DNA of 64,000 nt from positions 29,939,067-30,003,066 of the forward strand of contig BTRK01000002.1 in NCBI GenBank assembly GCA_036245805.1, given 5' to 3'. The notes beneath the pieces are model-generated. The model was not told where the DNA came from. It did no database searches and saw only the letters and a list, made by a program, of their open reading frames with translations. This stretch comes from Pristionchus mayeri (lineage: Eukaryota > Nematoda > Chromadorea > Rhabditida > Neodiplogasteridae). The position numbers were made by a program, and so were the translations under genes. This document shows positions 37,749 through 51,200 of the stretch, piece by piece (position 1 is the first letter of the stretch; each line of letters begins with the position of its first letter).

Positions 37749-38861
37749 ATGCTTAATCCTCTCAGATAGTTACTCATATATTTTGTATTGGCTATTGTTC
37801 CCCATTCATAGCGTATACGCCGAAGATGAATCTGCGATCTACATGCTAAGCGGAGACAAACTTCTGATTATGATGCAGAATTTGGATATCAATGTGATTG
37901 ATCTTTGGTGGGTTCCGCAAATTCCATTTCGGAAAACAAAAATAATAAAAAAATTCTAATAAAAACACGAAATCGGCAGTTGCTGTGAGAAGTCTCGATC
38001 GACCATAGCGGGCATCTTAAATGGAGAACTGCTAATATATGTGCACGAAACGCTGTTCTCCCTAAAGGTTTCCGATGTTTCGATAACCTACTACAGACAA
38101 CCTACGACCAGTGGTACACTTCCTATTTCACAGGATAGGAAAAAGTCAGGGAGATAAACAACGGCCAAACTATTTCAAAATACGTTTAGATTCCACCTCC
38201 ATCACCACCACCTCCTCCACCTCCTCCTCCCCGGAAGAGAACTCCACCAACTAATTTAGAAACACACAGCCAAGTTGGAATAATCAGAGATCAGCATTCG
38301 ACTAAAAATACCCAGAACGTGGCCGAAATTACTCGTCTGCAGAGCGCTATTCGCAGAACTATAACACTTTCATCAGAAGGAGAGGTACATGAAAAGTTTC
38401 ATCATGTATCGTACTTTACGCTGTTGTCTCAGACATCTTCTAACGGTCCAGCAAGTTCGTACGATTCCATGTGGGTAATACATACATTGACAAATAATAC
38501 ATTTATTTTTGGAGATTTGCCAGAGAATACGACATCTAAGCGGTGCTTGGGGTCGGCGGATACGGCATTGTTTTCGCAGCAGAACACGTTTTGGCCGACC
38601 GGAACTATGCAGTGAAAAGGATTTCAGTAGAAAAAACGTGAGTAATACTGATCATACTTGTCTGATCTGTATAACCCTGCAAACATATTTCACGATACTT
38701 GATGCATCTCAGAGTAGACACTATCACGAAGGCATTAGGAGAAGGTCGAGCAATGGCCAAATTTTTGTTCGCTACTAGGATACATGGATAGAGAGAGACC
38801 CCGCCTTCCGAATGGCAGGTCAGTTTATGCTAAAATTGATGCTTATATCGTAAATATATGG

Positions 38862-41800
38862 GGGCTGTATCATTTTAGAACTCTCGTTTTAGAACTGTTC
38901 ATTTTAGAACTGGTCGTTTTAGAACTCGATCATTTTAGAACTCTTCAGCCAAAAGGTGTCTGGCCTCGAAATTTCGAATGGTCATTTTAGAACTCGAATT
39001 TTAAACAATGCAATGGTCATTTTAGAACTGATCATTTTAGATCTGGTCGTTTTAGAACTCGGTCATTTTAGAACTCTTCAGCCAAAAGGTGTCTGGCCTC
39101 GAAATTTCGCATGGTCGTTTTAGAACTTGAATTGTAAACAGTGCCATGGTCATTTTAGAACTGATCATTTTAGAACTGGTCATTTTATAACTGGTCATTT
39201 TAGAACTCGATCATTTTAGAACTCTTCAGCCAAAAGGTGTCTGGCGTCGAAATTTCGCATGGTCGTTTTAGAACCGACGACAGCTCTGCAAATGTCCGTA
39301 GTTCGTTTGAAGTCGTGACGATATCAAGGTCATTTTAGAAATCTGGTAATTTGACTCCAAATTATTCAAAGTTGTTTTCGTTAATTTCGAACATTGTATG
39401 ATTTTGGGTTTTTTCAAAGATGTTTCGGTAGAATAATTAAAAAAGGGATACGCATTGTCAAAGGTTCGGGCAATAACGGTCAGACATTACCATAATCGGG
39501 TCGGAATGCTGTGGTCGAGAAGGATGATCTTGGTTCGAATCATAACTAAAAAAGTACATGGGCGAAGTTTTAGGCTCGAACGGTCAGCGCTCTAAAATGT
39601 AAATCGACTGAAATTTCGCAATCTGGAGTCATTTGGTGGAGAGTAAAATATCATTGTGGACTGTTCGAGTTTTATAACGACCAACATAAATTTCGGAGGC
39701 TAGAATCATTTCGCTAAATAGTTCTAAAACGACCAGTTCTAAACTGACAAGTTCTAAAATGAATATGGTATTGTTTACAATTTGAGTTCTCAAACGACCA
39801 GTTCTAAAATGACCATGTGATTGTTTACTATTTGAGTTCTAAAACGACCATGTGAAATTTCGAGGCCAGACGGCTTTTGGCTGAAGAGTTCTAAAATGAC
39901 CGAGTTCTAAAACGACCAGTTCTAAAATGATCAGTTCTAAAATGACCATGTCATTGTTTACTGTTCGAGTTCTAAAACGACCATGTGAAATTTCGAGGCC
40001 AGACGACTTTTGGCTGAAAAAATCTAAAATGACCAGTTCTAAAACGACCAGTTCTAAAATGACCATGACATTGTTTACTGTTCGAGTTCTAAAACGACCA
40101 TGCGAAATTTCGACGCCAGACACCTTTTGGCTGAAGAGTTCTAAAATGACCGAGTTCTAAAACGACCAGTTCTAAAATGATCAGTTCTAAAATGACCAAG
40201 ACATTGTTTACTGTTCGAGTTCTAAAACGACCATGTGAAATTTCGAGGCCAGACACCTTTTGGCTAAAGAGTTCTAAGATGACCGAGTTCTAAAACGACC
40301 AGTTCTAAACTGACCAGTTCTAAAACGAGAGTTCTAAAATGACCATGACATTGTTTACAATTCGAGTTCTAAAACGATCATGTGAAATTTCGAGGCCAGA
40401 CGGCTTTTTGCTGAAGAGTTCTAAAATGACCGAGTTCTAAAACGACCAGTTCTAAAATGATCAGTTCTAAAATGACCATGACATTGTTTAAAATTCGAGT
40501 TCTAAAACGACCATGTGAAATTTCGAGGCCAGACGACTTTTGGCTGAAAAAATCTAAAATGACCAGTTCTATAACGACCAGTTCTAAAATGACCATGTGA
40601 TTGTTTACTATTCGAGTTCTAAAACGACCATGTGAAATTTCGAGGCCAGACGGCTTTTGGCTGAAGAGTTCTAAAATGACCGAGTTCTAAAACGACCAGT
40701 TCTAAAATGATCAGTTCTAAAATGACCATGTCATTGTTTACTGTTCGAGTTCTAAAACGACCATGTGAAATTTCGAGGCCAGACGACTTTTGGCTGAAAA
40801 AATCTAAAATGACCAGTTCTAAAACGACCAGTTCTAAAATGACCATGACATTGTTTACTGTTCGAGTTCTAAAACGACCATGCGAAATTTCGACGCCAGA
40901 CACCTTTTGGCTGAAGAGTTCTAAAATGACCGAGTTCTAAAACGACCAGTTCTAAAATGATCAGTTCTAAAATGACCAAGACATTGTTTACTGTTCGAGT
41001 TCTAAAACGACCATGTGAAATTTCGAGGCCAGACACCTTTTGGCTAAAGAGTTCTAAGATGACCGAGTTCTAAAACGACCAGTTCTAAACTGACCAGTTC
41101 TAAAACGAGAGTTCTAAAATGACCATGACATTGTTTACAATTCGAGTTCTAAAACGATCATGTGAAATTTCGAGGCCAGACGGCTTTTTGCTGAAGAGTT
41201 CTAAAATGACCGAGTTCTAAAACGACCAGTTCTAAAATGATCAGTTCTAAAATGACCATGACATTGTTTAAAATTCGAGTTCTAAAACGACCATGTGAAA
41301 TTTCGAGGCCAGACGACTTTTGGCTGAAAAAATCTAAAATGACCAGTTCTATAACGACCAGTTCTAAAATGACCATGACATTGTTTACTGTTCGAGTTCT
41401 AAAACGACCATGCGAAATTTCGACGCCAGACACCTTTTGGCTGAAGAGTTCTAAAATGACCGAGTTCTAAAACGACCAGTTCTAAAATGATCAGTTCTAA
41501 AATGACCATGTCATTGTTTACTGTTCGAGTTCTAAAACGACCATGTGAAATTTCGAGGCCAGACACCTTTTGGCTAAAGAGTTCTAAGATGACCGAGTTC
41601 TAAAACGACCAGTTCTAAACTGACCAGTTCTAAAACGAGAGTTCTAAAATGACCATGACATTGTTTACAATTCGAGTTCTAAAACGATCATGTGAAATTT
41701 CGAGGCCAGACGGCTTTTTGCTGAAGAGTTCTAAAATGACCGAGTTCTAAAACGACCAGTTCTAAAATGATCAGTTCTAAAATGACCATGCCATTGTTTA

Positions 41801-42215
41801 CTGTTCGAGTTCTAAAACGACCATGTGAAATTTCGAGGCCAGACACCTTTTGGCTAAAGAGTTCTAAGATGACCGAGTTCTAAAACGACCAGTTCTAAAC
41901 TGACCAGTTCTAAAACGAGAGTTCTAAAATGACCATGACATTGTTTACAATTCGAGTTCTAAAACGATCATGTGAAATTTCGAGGCCAGACGGCTTTTTG
42001 CTGAAGAGTTCTAAAATGACCGAGTTCTAAAACGACCAGTTCTAAAATGATCAGTTCTAAAATGACCATGACATTGTTTAAAATTCAAGTTCTAAAACGA
42101 CCATGCGAAATTTCGAGGCCAGACACCTTTTGGCTGAAGAGTTCTAAAATGACCGAGTTCTAAAACGACCAGTTTTAAAATGAACAGTTCTAAAATGAGA
42201 GTTCTAAAATGATTC
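38862..42215. repeat. Satellite-like array of TTCTAAAA(T/C)GACCA units in both orientations
   Basis: Basic motif GTTCTAAAACGACCAGTTC plus a spacer unit with GTGAAATTTCGAGGCCAGAC and TTTTGGCTGAA. From 39720 to 42210 the motif reads on the plus strand; from 38870 to 39270 it is the reverse complement, with a unique 430-base centre. A higher-order period of 780 bases is visible (39839 onwards equals 40619 onwards). Lies in the K3 intron between helix C and the catalytic loop. Open frames in it are artefacts of periodicity. Confidence 0.9.
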
Positions 42216-43133
42216 AGCCCCAATATATGCTCGTAATATGCATTAAATTATGTGTTTTAGATTAAAGGAGGAGTAAATGTAAACGTGCGTCCGGTTGGAA
42301 TATGTTTCATCTAGGGACGCACTCTCTTCAAGTCGCGTGCTATCTCGCCCCTTCCCTGAGCTTTCCCTGATCTGGCTCCCAGCCAACTAGCTATAGCTCT
42401 GTTCGGAATGGAGATACCAATGTGAAAATTTCGGAACTTCTTATGGTTGTGGAGCTATATGCAGTGCATATGATTGCTTCAAAAATTGAATTTTGAGTTT
42501 GCTCCTCCTTTAACTTCAATGATGAGATAATGAATCGCTTCTCGCTTTCGAAAATGTCGGTAAATTCACACAATTATTTTTGAAGTCTACTGAAACTACT
42601 TACAGATGCATAATCCACAACTATCTGCGTATATTTACATCAGAATGCAGGTATGAAGTGAAAATCGGAAGTAAAAACAAATGCTAACAAGTAATATCTA
42701 TTTAATTACTAATCTTAGACAGCTGCTAGATGCTGATACAGAGGTCTACGAAAATCTTTTCAGCTTTGCAAGAATTCCCTGGCCGACTGGTTAAAAGATA
42801 ACGGCTCCAATCCTCGGGATACTGATAGGATGCTTTCATGGTTTAAGCAGATTGTATCCGCAGTTGCCTATCTACATGAAGAGAAGATCATTCACAGGGA
42901 TCTCAAGGTAAACAATTTTCGTAAAAATGTCCAGTAAATCGTGTATTTTTGCAGCCTAGCAACATCCTTTTTGCGAACACGGATAGTAGCCATGTTGACA
43001 AGGTCGTTATTTGCGATCTTGGAATTGCAACTGAATACACTGTCGTGAATGGATTAGAAGTTCCTAAACGATTTTCCTCCAATGGCACGCCACTGTACAT
43101 GGCGCCTGAGCAGGTTATTCATGTTGATCATTG

Positions 43134-45000
43134 TTATATCACGCGTCTTCTGAGAGATTGCATGAACCTGAGGAACTAGCTGCAAAAGTTTGAGCAATTT
43201 CCAAAAGAAAATTATGGCAGATTCTTATGGAGACGAGAAAACTTTTGTAGCAGCGATTTGACCCGGAACCGGCTTTTAGGCATTTTCCGGACGTCGTTCC
43301 GGCTCTGACGTAACATGGTTCATTTTTGAGCTACGGTGGTCAGCTTGTGCTCAAAATGCGCGGAAAATTATTTTAAGAAACTTTCATGTTCACACCAAAG
43401 CCGGGCGAGTGCGAAATCGCGTTGAAAATCTCGAAAAACTAGGTCGAGATTCATTTTAAAAATCATATCTCGCTTGGAACCCCACCCTTTAGTAGATTTT
43501 GACTGCAGTTTCAGAATCTACGTACCCATATTAGTCAAGGAAAAATGCGAGTGAGAGTCGGTAGGGCTTAGAATATGTTACGGTAATGTAAAATGTGTGC
43601 TCAAGTCGCTAATTCGTGAATTACAATTTCATATTTTTAAGTGGCAATCGCTCATATAAATCGTTTCTTTCATAATTATATTGTTACTAACCTAGATATG
43701 CTCAATTCCGTTGAAAAAAAGAAGATTTCCACATTTCAAAAAAATCATGTTTTTCACCTCGATATTTCTCAAATTTGTAGGTTCCAAACTTAAGATTTCG
43801 CGGTCATGTCACGTTTTCACTATATGGATTTTATAGCATGATAAATTATGAGTAATATCTAGTAGTACGGGCTTGCTCAACGATTTTAAAACTCGACTTT
43901 TTGACACTCTAAAACGCTAGATCGAGCATGTCGGAAATATAAAAAAATCGATAGTGAAGTTCATTTTGAGAATTATGGTTATCTACAAATTGGAAAAATG
44001 TTTCCTTGAAGTACTTAGTCAGGAACTTATGCGAAATTCGTCAATGTTCTAAATTTGCGAATTTTTCGACAGTGAGAAATTGACATTTCTGAAAAAAACG
44101 TGAAATCTGTCGCATTTTCGCCTGTATTTAACGCCGCAGGTTACTAAAACACTTTCCCAATTTGTAGATAACCATAATTCTCAAAGTGAACTTCACTATC
44201 GATTTTTTTATATTTCCGACACGCTCGATCTAGCGTTTTAGAGTGTCAAAAAATCGAGTTTTTAAATCGTTGAGCAGGCCCGTACTACTAGATATTACTC
44301 ATGGTTTAGCATGCTATAAAATCCATATAGTGAACACGTGATATGAAATCTTGAGTCCGCGAAATCTTGAGTTTGGAACCTACAAATTTGAGAAATATCG
44401 AGGTGAAAAACAACGGAATTGAACATATCTAGGTTAGTAACAATATAATTATGAAAGAAACGATTTATATGAGCGATTGCAACTTAAAAATAAGAAATTG
44501 TAATTCACGAATTAGCGACTTGAGCACACATTTTGCATTACCGTAACATATTCTAACCCCTACCGACTCTCACTCGCATTTTTCCTTGACTAATATGGGT
44601 ACGTAGATTCTGAAACTGCAGTCAAAATCTACTAAAGGGTGGGGTTCCAAGCGAGATATGATTTTTAAAATGAATCTCGACCTAGTTTTTCGAGATTTTC
44701 AACGCGATTTCGCACTCGCCCGGCTTTGGTGTGAACATGAAAGTTTCATAAAATAATTTTCCGCGCATTTTGAGCACAAGCTGACCACCGTAGCTCAAAA
44801 ATGAACCATGTTACGTCAGAGCCGGAACGAAGTCCGGAAAATGCCTAAAAGCCGGTTCCGGGACAATCGCTGCTACAAAAGTTTTCTTGTCTCCACAAGA
44901 ATCTGCCATAATTTTCTTTTGGAAATTGCTCAAACTTTTGCAGATAGTTCCTCAGGGGTGTCTTTTTCATGCATTCTCTCAGAAGACGCGTGATATTAGG
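43134..45000. mobile_element. 1.87 kb foldback with TATCACGCG ends in a K3 intron
   Basis: TATCACGCGTCTTCTGAGA at left, TCTCAGAAGACGCGTGATA at right, flanked by TTA on both sides (probable 3-base target duplication). Arms are near-inverse to the centre at about 44067. No transposase. Confidence 0.85.
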
Positions 45001-45589
45001 TTTTTGCTTCATGTTTCCCGTAAACAATGAATAATTTCAGAGTCATTGTTTGCTGATGGACTACGATACAAAAGTGGATGTATTCGCGCTGGGATTGATA
45101 CTCGCAGAGCTTTGCTTCGTTTTGGGCGAACATACACGAGATCACGTACGAATAATCAAATTGAGCATGAAGCGTGTGCAATGTTCAGAGTAAAACACAT
45201 TTCAGGTCTTTTACAATTTACGATTTGGAATTCCGAATGGTATTCTGAGCGATCATCCAGACATTGTGAGTAAATTTGATATTAGGACACGAATGTTCAG
45301 TAAAAGGTATCCAGATAAATATGATATGCACGTTTCAACTTCATAACATGGCTCACGCAGATAGACAGCGTAAATCGACCCACCTGCAATGAGATAATAA
45401 AACATCCTTTACTTTCTTAGCTTAGTACAATAAACCTTGATTCCATTTTCGAATTCTGCGAAATATATTTTATATTCACCAATTGTAATCGCCCATTTCA
45501 CGAACATCATCATACTCGATTCGTCTGGATAAATATTAATAATTTTGGTGAATTTGATAACATGTCGATAGTTCTCATGTTCTTTCAGA

Positions 45590-48500
45590 ATGTTTGATCA
45601 CTCTCGTCCGCATGCAGACTGATAACGACATTTGTGAATGCGCTCGTTCTCCCGAGGGTTTCTTATCGCGCGCGCTTTTGTGCCTAAGCGACCTGAGCTG
45701 TCAATGTTTACACGCTTGATCGATCGATGCCAACGCGTCTACGCTCTTTCTCGCATTTTTTCTCTCCAAGTTTTACAAATTTACAAATTGAAGGCAAACT
45801 GCATTTGCAACAACATGTACGAAGAGCCTCCAGACGCTTGCGAGCAGAAACCAATGACTAATCAACACAAATCAGAAGTACTTTTTTTTCTATTTGTCAT
45901 GACAACTCGTGAATTCCGAGATCTTTTCACCTCCTAAGTGATCTCGTATGTTCCCGAATTGATCAATTACAGATTTCACACGCCCCTTTCGACATGACCG
46001 TTTGCAATTTTGTGAGAAGACTCTGGAAGAATGAATACTTCTGTCAACTCGAGAATGGTATGAACTTTGCATTGTATTAGGTTGATGCAAAAGTTTCTTT
46101 ACAAGACATTTTAAAATTTTTGTCGCGAAAGCTTCACTTCTGTGAAAGGGCACGCTGGGATTATTTGAGGTAGTATTGGTCCACTACAGCCGTTGGTTTA
46201 TATCGAATCGATCGAACGTCGTTCGGTAGGAAAACATTGATAACCGAAAATGTGCAAATTTTCCGTTTTTTTGGTCCTCTACAAATTCAATCTGAAAATT
46301 AAAATCAATAAAGTCCCACTTCAGTTATTTTGAGAAGTTAATTAAAGGTTGTTATATCAAATGATCAATTGAAATCATACTTTCGGAACCTCTCGGATAA
46401 CTTGTAATGCAAAATATACAGTTTTCGCCATCAAAAATTCGAAATTTTTATATTTTGAAATGTGGATTGAGAAGAAAAAGGAATCTTCATCAACTTCCTA
46501 TGATAGCTTCATTTTGAGAAGTTATTCTGATTACAAATCATTTGAGACCATTTGGCCCAACATCAGATATGTTGAGAGCAAATACACAAATCCTTCAAGT
46601 TGGACGAACTCGAGAATCCGAAATTTGGACCAACGATTTCATGAATGATCCGGCGCGCTTCTCACTCTAAGATGACTAGTCGTTATGCTATACAAAAATT
46701 GTGTTGTTGTTGCATTATCATTACTGCGAAAAGTAGACTGATCCATCAAAGAATCCCACGAAAATTTCAATTTTGTGATTTTGGTAGCTTATCATGTATG
46801 TATACTTGATTAATCAGATATGAACTAGTGTGCGACAATGCGAGTACACAACCACTAATAAAATGGAAAAAAACACATATGAGTATAGTTCAAGAGATAA
46901 GGAAGAGGTAACCTGAAAATGCAAAAGAAATTTTGTAAAGAAACTTTTGCATCAACCTGATATTAGGTTGATTCAAAAGTTTCTTTCTTTTTTCTTTTTC
47001 AAAATTCTGCCGGTATGTTTGAACCCTCATGAATTTCCGAAAACTATATGGTATGGTCATGATTGTAGATTTCTTTCGTGGGGTTGTTTTGATTCTACGC
47101 ATCATCGTAAGAAGTTGGCAAATTTCAAAACTACAAATCGGAAAACGGTCATTTTCTAACATTTTCTATTGGATGCTGGTTTTGTCATTTATGTGACCTG
47201 CTTGTTCTTCGAAGACAACCAGCAATAGGACAAGAGTGGAACGTGCGCAGGAAACAAGGGACCCCGAAAAGTGTTGAAAAATTCAGTTCTTGAATGGTTC
47301 GGAAAAGCCATTCGTAAATGCACATGTATACACATACAGGTGGGTACTTCACCATAGGTTATTCCTCCTCATCGATTCATCGATGTACAAGAATACTGTG
47401 CTCAATAATTACAATTCCGAAATTTGCGAACAGTATAGTTCGATAATTGGGGCCATATTTCAAAAAGACTGTGCATGGCTGAGTAGTTTTGATGTGTTAT
47501 ATGAAATGCCCAATCATTGTACTCCACAATAAAATGCCAAAGTCGAGCTCATGACATTTCTGTATAGAGCTTTGGACGATTGAAAAGTAGGTAGTGCTGA
47601 ACTAGCTGTCAATTTCCGAATTAAACTGTCCCATCCTCACTTATCGAACCGGCCCAATATAACACTCGCTATAGAGTGTGGGTATGCCCGCATCATCTTT
47701 GAAAAATCATTTGTTGATTGGTCGAATGCGAAGAATGTGGGAGGTCAAAATGAGCATGCAATAAAAAAGAAAGAAACTTTTGAATCAACCTAATATTTTA
47801 CACAAGAACAATTCCAGGTTTATCCCTATCCTTCGCAAATTTTGATGGATTGTGTGAAGTGTATACAAACAGCGGGTATGCTCTTAGAATGTTGATCACA
47901 TCCTCTATGAAGGTTTTTCAGATATACCAGAGATCGGAGTAGTTATGCCACTAATAGTCGAGTTGGAATCAAGGAATCTGTGAAATTCGCGGGAGAGCTC
48001 AGCAATGTCGTATTTTTCTACTCTGAAACTCAAATACAAAAAAAGATTGTGAGATATCGAACTTTTCATAGACTGTTCCTCTAACTAACGATTGTAGAAA
48101 TACACGTTCTACGCAAGTCGACATATAAATTCTGGACAACTGACGTCTGGCAAACTCAGAGATGTAATTTTGATTATGTTGCGAATATATACAGTTGCCT
48201 CAGATTTCTGTGGCAGACAAGCTTCATTTTGCCGTTCAACAACCGTTCTTTCTCTCTTCAAACGATCAAACAGCAGAGTCTTTCTTTGGAGAGAAATTTG
48301 AGCTGAAAACGAAGATTGGCGATGACCAAGCATTTTTCTTTCGAAGGTAACGCTGTAAATTATGAACGAATTTGCAATACTTCTGCAGAAATTGCGTATT
48401 TGTTGTAACGAGAGAGGCAAATACGCCGCTGCCCACCGCGAATTTATTTGATAATATCGTGATCGTCACTTTACCGATGTCATATTCTCTTCCACAAGTC

Positions 48501-50922
48501 AGTTCACCTGTTCATATATTGTCGGAACTATCATTGTCAGAGTATTTATGGGGAAGATGACCCTTTCTTATTCTTGCTTTGTGGAAATCAGCTAATGATT
48601 ATGCAAGATACACTGGAAATATCAACCATATGCATTGAGTGAGTAAAGAATTTATATTCTAAGCGCTCATTTAGACGCAATTCGAGGGTTATATGGTTCT
48701 TCTAAAATAATGCAACGAAAATTTTATATTTTTTGCAGCGGTTTCAACACTCTGTCATCATCGCTTGGCGGAATATCGGACAATGGAGATTTACTAATAA
48801 ACGTTCACGATGGAGGGTATCCTTCGTACAATATGCTGCTTGCGATGAATTTTGAAGATGTAAGAATGTTTACAGAAAGCTTATCAATTTGAAGAAGTTT
48901 TCTTTTATTTCCAACTTCCAGGAAATATTTGACTCCGATTTTACCACTACGGTGACGAACTCCAATGACGAACCAGCATTGAATGAAAAAGAAGTGAGAA
49001 TCATTATTTGCCCAATGTCTTCTTAATGGTGTCTACATCGAATTCAGGCATTGATGCTCCCCAAATTAGAATCAAATGGTATATTTCCTGCTCGAGAACG
49101 GAAAATACACTATGAGGTAGATCGAAGTAATATTTTAATCAAAAATGTATTTTCATAGATGTCAGAAGAAGACCTTGCTCAAGCACTCTATCAATCAACG
49201 GTGGAAGCTCAGATCTCCGAGGTGAATAAGCTGCGCATTTGGTGATTGACTAAACGAATTTGACAAAATTTACCATTTTTCAGCTCCATGACACTGTGAA
49301 GAAGTTGACAAGTGATGTCAATAGAAAAGATGCTGAAATTACTCGACTTCGGGATGAGCTGACCTTGTCCAATTCAAGAATGGTGAATTTATTTAGTGTA
49401 GACTTCCACACAATAATTAAAATCCTTAATGTAATGCGGGTAATATTGTTTGAAAAAAAACTATATTTTCAGCATCAGTTATCCTTCAGAAACTTGCCCC
49501 AAGCATCACACCATGATTTTACTTCAAAGTAAGTTGTGGCTATAATTTTTCTCAACAAAATTTCCAGATTCTCTAATGAGTTCGAGGTTCAACAAATTCT
49601 TGGAGCTGGCTCTTTCGGGATGGTATTTAAAGCAGTAAACACATTTGATGAATTTGCTTACGCAGTCAAGAGAATTCCTGTTGAAGCACTGTAAGAATTT
49701 CAGGTGCTATTGATTTGTTTGTGCAACGGTGATAACAGTTAAAATGTTGTACACGACTAGGATAATACAATTCGACAGAAATGGGAAATAATAATTTCAG
49801 CGAGAAACATGTAGCGAAGGCACTTCGAGAGGTTCGTGCGATGGCGCAACTCGACCATCCCAATATCGTTCGCTACAACAGCACATGGATTGAGACGCCG
49901 CCTGAAGGGTGGCAGGTTGGTGATTATCTCAGCCTATCAAACATTATTGTGAGAAAATTTCATTTCAAAAGATTAGAATTAAAATGGTTATTCTCCAGGC
50001 GGAAGCAGATTACGAAATGTCGAGACGCTTCGGGTCATCACACTTTACAGTAATTTAAACTAATTAATATCGAATTATTCAGTGTTTAGGTCAACTGCTC
50101 AAACAAAGCAATGTTCATCTACATTCAAATGCAGGTAAGGAGTGCATGTTTCCGTCATTGACAAGAATCGAGTGCTTCCAGCTCTGCGAATATTCTCTTG
50201 CTGATTGGATGAAAGGTCAATCCCATACTTCCCGAGACATTCCTCGAATGGTGTCATGGTTCAAGCAGATTGCATCTGCAGTTGCTTATATGCACTCGAA
50301 GAACCTTAGTCACAGAGATCTAAAGGTATGCGCATGATAAGTTTTAATACTTGTAAAATATACATCAAAATAATTATATGTATTCAGCCCAGCAACATCC
50401 TTTTTGTCGAGAAAGATATTTTGAAAATTTGCGATCTCGGAATCGTAAATCAATTCAAGTTCGAAAATGGCCAAGAAGTCGCGGAAACTCTAACTAGCAC
50501 GGGCACTGCACTATACATGGCACCTGAACAGGTGTTGATTCTTCTTAAACAAAAGTTCATTGCAATAGTATTTTATGCCTCTTTTTTCCAGGGCGGCTTC
50601 GTTTACAAATCCACAGTGGACGTATTCACTCTCGGGCTTATTCTGGCAGAAATGTGTATTGTGATGACAGACGATCAGCGGAAGAAGGTTTACTTTAACG
50701 TGAAAATACTATCTCGAGCAAAACGATTGAGATATTCGCAGAGTACAGATGCGGGATTCAAGGCAACAGACTTCAAAATCAACCTCGATTGGTCACTGAA
50801 ATATTTTTTTGTGATTATCATTTTCAAAATTTCAGAACAATTTCATTTCGTTGCTCACTCAAGTCGATTATAGGAAGAGACCGACATCTAGAGATATATT
50901 GCAGAACCCTTTCCTGCAGTAG
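45590..50922 (+). CDS. PEK/eIF2-alpha-kinase-like gene K2, apparently intact
   Basis: N-terminal exons mirror K3: [10 protein letters not shown] (near 45595-45655), CICNNMYEE (from about 45790), 45973-46057, 47818-47876, about 47920-48030, 48097-48143, 48174-48347 ([13 protein letters not shown]), 48389-48497, 48540-48638, 48740-48859, a coiled linker ([15 protein letters not shown], 49284-49381). Kinase exons: 49568-49690 ([18 protein letters not shown]), 49801-49915 ([18 protein letters not shown]), 49999-50049, 50090-50134 (IYIQMQ), 50182-50325 (ending SHRDLK), 50388-50531 ([21 protein letters not shown]), 50592-50687 ([12 protein letters not shown]), about 50742-50789, 50836-50922 with TAG. 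The IYIQMQLC signature and GT.LYMAPEQ place it with eIF2-alpha kinases. DFG is DLG. No signal peptide or membrane helix seen. The exact start exon is uncertain. Predicted to be a cytosolic Ser/Thr kinase; substrate not inferable. Confidence 0.8.
46078..46962. mobile_element. Mariner-type element 1 (non-autonomous)
   Basis: Ends TTAGGTTGATGCAAAAGTTT and its inverse AAACTTTTGCATCAACCTGA, typical of mariner-family termini. About 880 bases, no transposase frame recognised. In a K2 intron. Confidence 0.75.
46966..47793. mobile_element. Mariner-type element 2 (non-autonomous)
   Basis: Ends TTAGGTTGATTCAAAAGTTT and AAACTTTTGAATCAACCTAA. It begins within 4 bases (ATAT-like) of the end of element 1, so one probably inserted at the TA target of the other. 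A broken transposase cannot be excluded but was not recognised. Confidence 0.75.
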
Positions 50923-50929
50923 CTGAATG

Positions 50930-51200
50930 TTAATTCCGTGATCTTGTTTTGTATGATATCTTTATACTCTATGTTTTATTTTGATTTTTCCGAAATTTTA
51001 ATTTTGTTGTAATTGAATCTTATCAATCGTTATTCTCAAGCAATTGACATGATCATTAATAAATGCTTGCATTCTGCTCGTGTTCCTCCACTTGCTAGTT
51101 CAGTGGGAGGGGTCGCCGCGCGTTGCTCCTTCTTCTCGTTCTTACCACCATCGGCATTTGTTGTTGTTCCTGTCAAGTGCCCTATTGCTGCTAAAGAACG
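50930..51200. other. Intergenic region K2 to epimerase
   Basis: Contains the 3' end of K2 and the presumed promoter of the epimerase gene. No other gene seen. Confidence 0.4.

Larger units (their letters stand above)
35027..45420 (+). pseudogene. PEK/eIF2-alpha-kinase-like gene K3, disrupted
   Basis: N-terminal exons (35027-35224, then from 35270; 35523-35730; 35780-35888; 37809-37906) encode a cysteine-containing region shared with K2 and K1 (VCSCSPS; HFAIQQPYFLSKNGKS; KVVILSLPTD; SGDKLLIMMQN). A polyproline linker and short coil follow (38190-38385). Kinase exons: P-loop GVGGYGIVFAAEH and YAVKRI (38513-38625), helix C (38714-38800), IYIRMQ (about 42605-42642), IIHRDLK (42764-42907), PSNILF..ICDLG..GTPLYMAPEQ (42955-43113), DVFALGLILAEL (45041-45145), 45206-45265, and ...NRPTCNEIIKHPLL ending TAG 45420. 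Defects: TAA at 38537-38539 where K2 has Gln just before the P-loop; a frame-disrupting deletion after AMAK in the helix-C exon; CAA instead of CAG at the last acceptor. Introns carry a 1.8 kb foldback, a 3.3 kb satellite and a 1.9 kb foldback. Confidence 0.75.

Noticed and set aside
38862..42215. Regularly spaced repeats resembling a CRISPR array, and long open frames within it
   Set aside because: Spacers are themselves repetitive, a 780-base higher-order period exists and the setting is a eukaryotic intron; the frames are by-products of the repeat period.
47290..47532. 80-codon frame in mariner-type element 2 as transposase
   Set aside because: No DD(E/D) triad or helix-turn-helix seen; too short.
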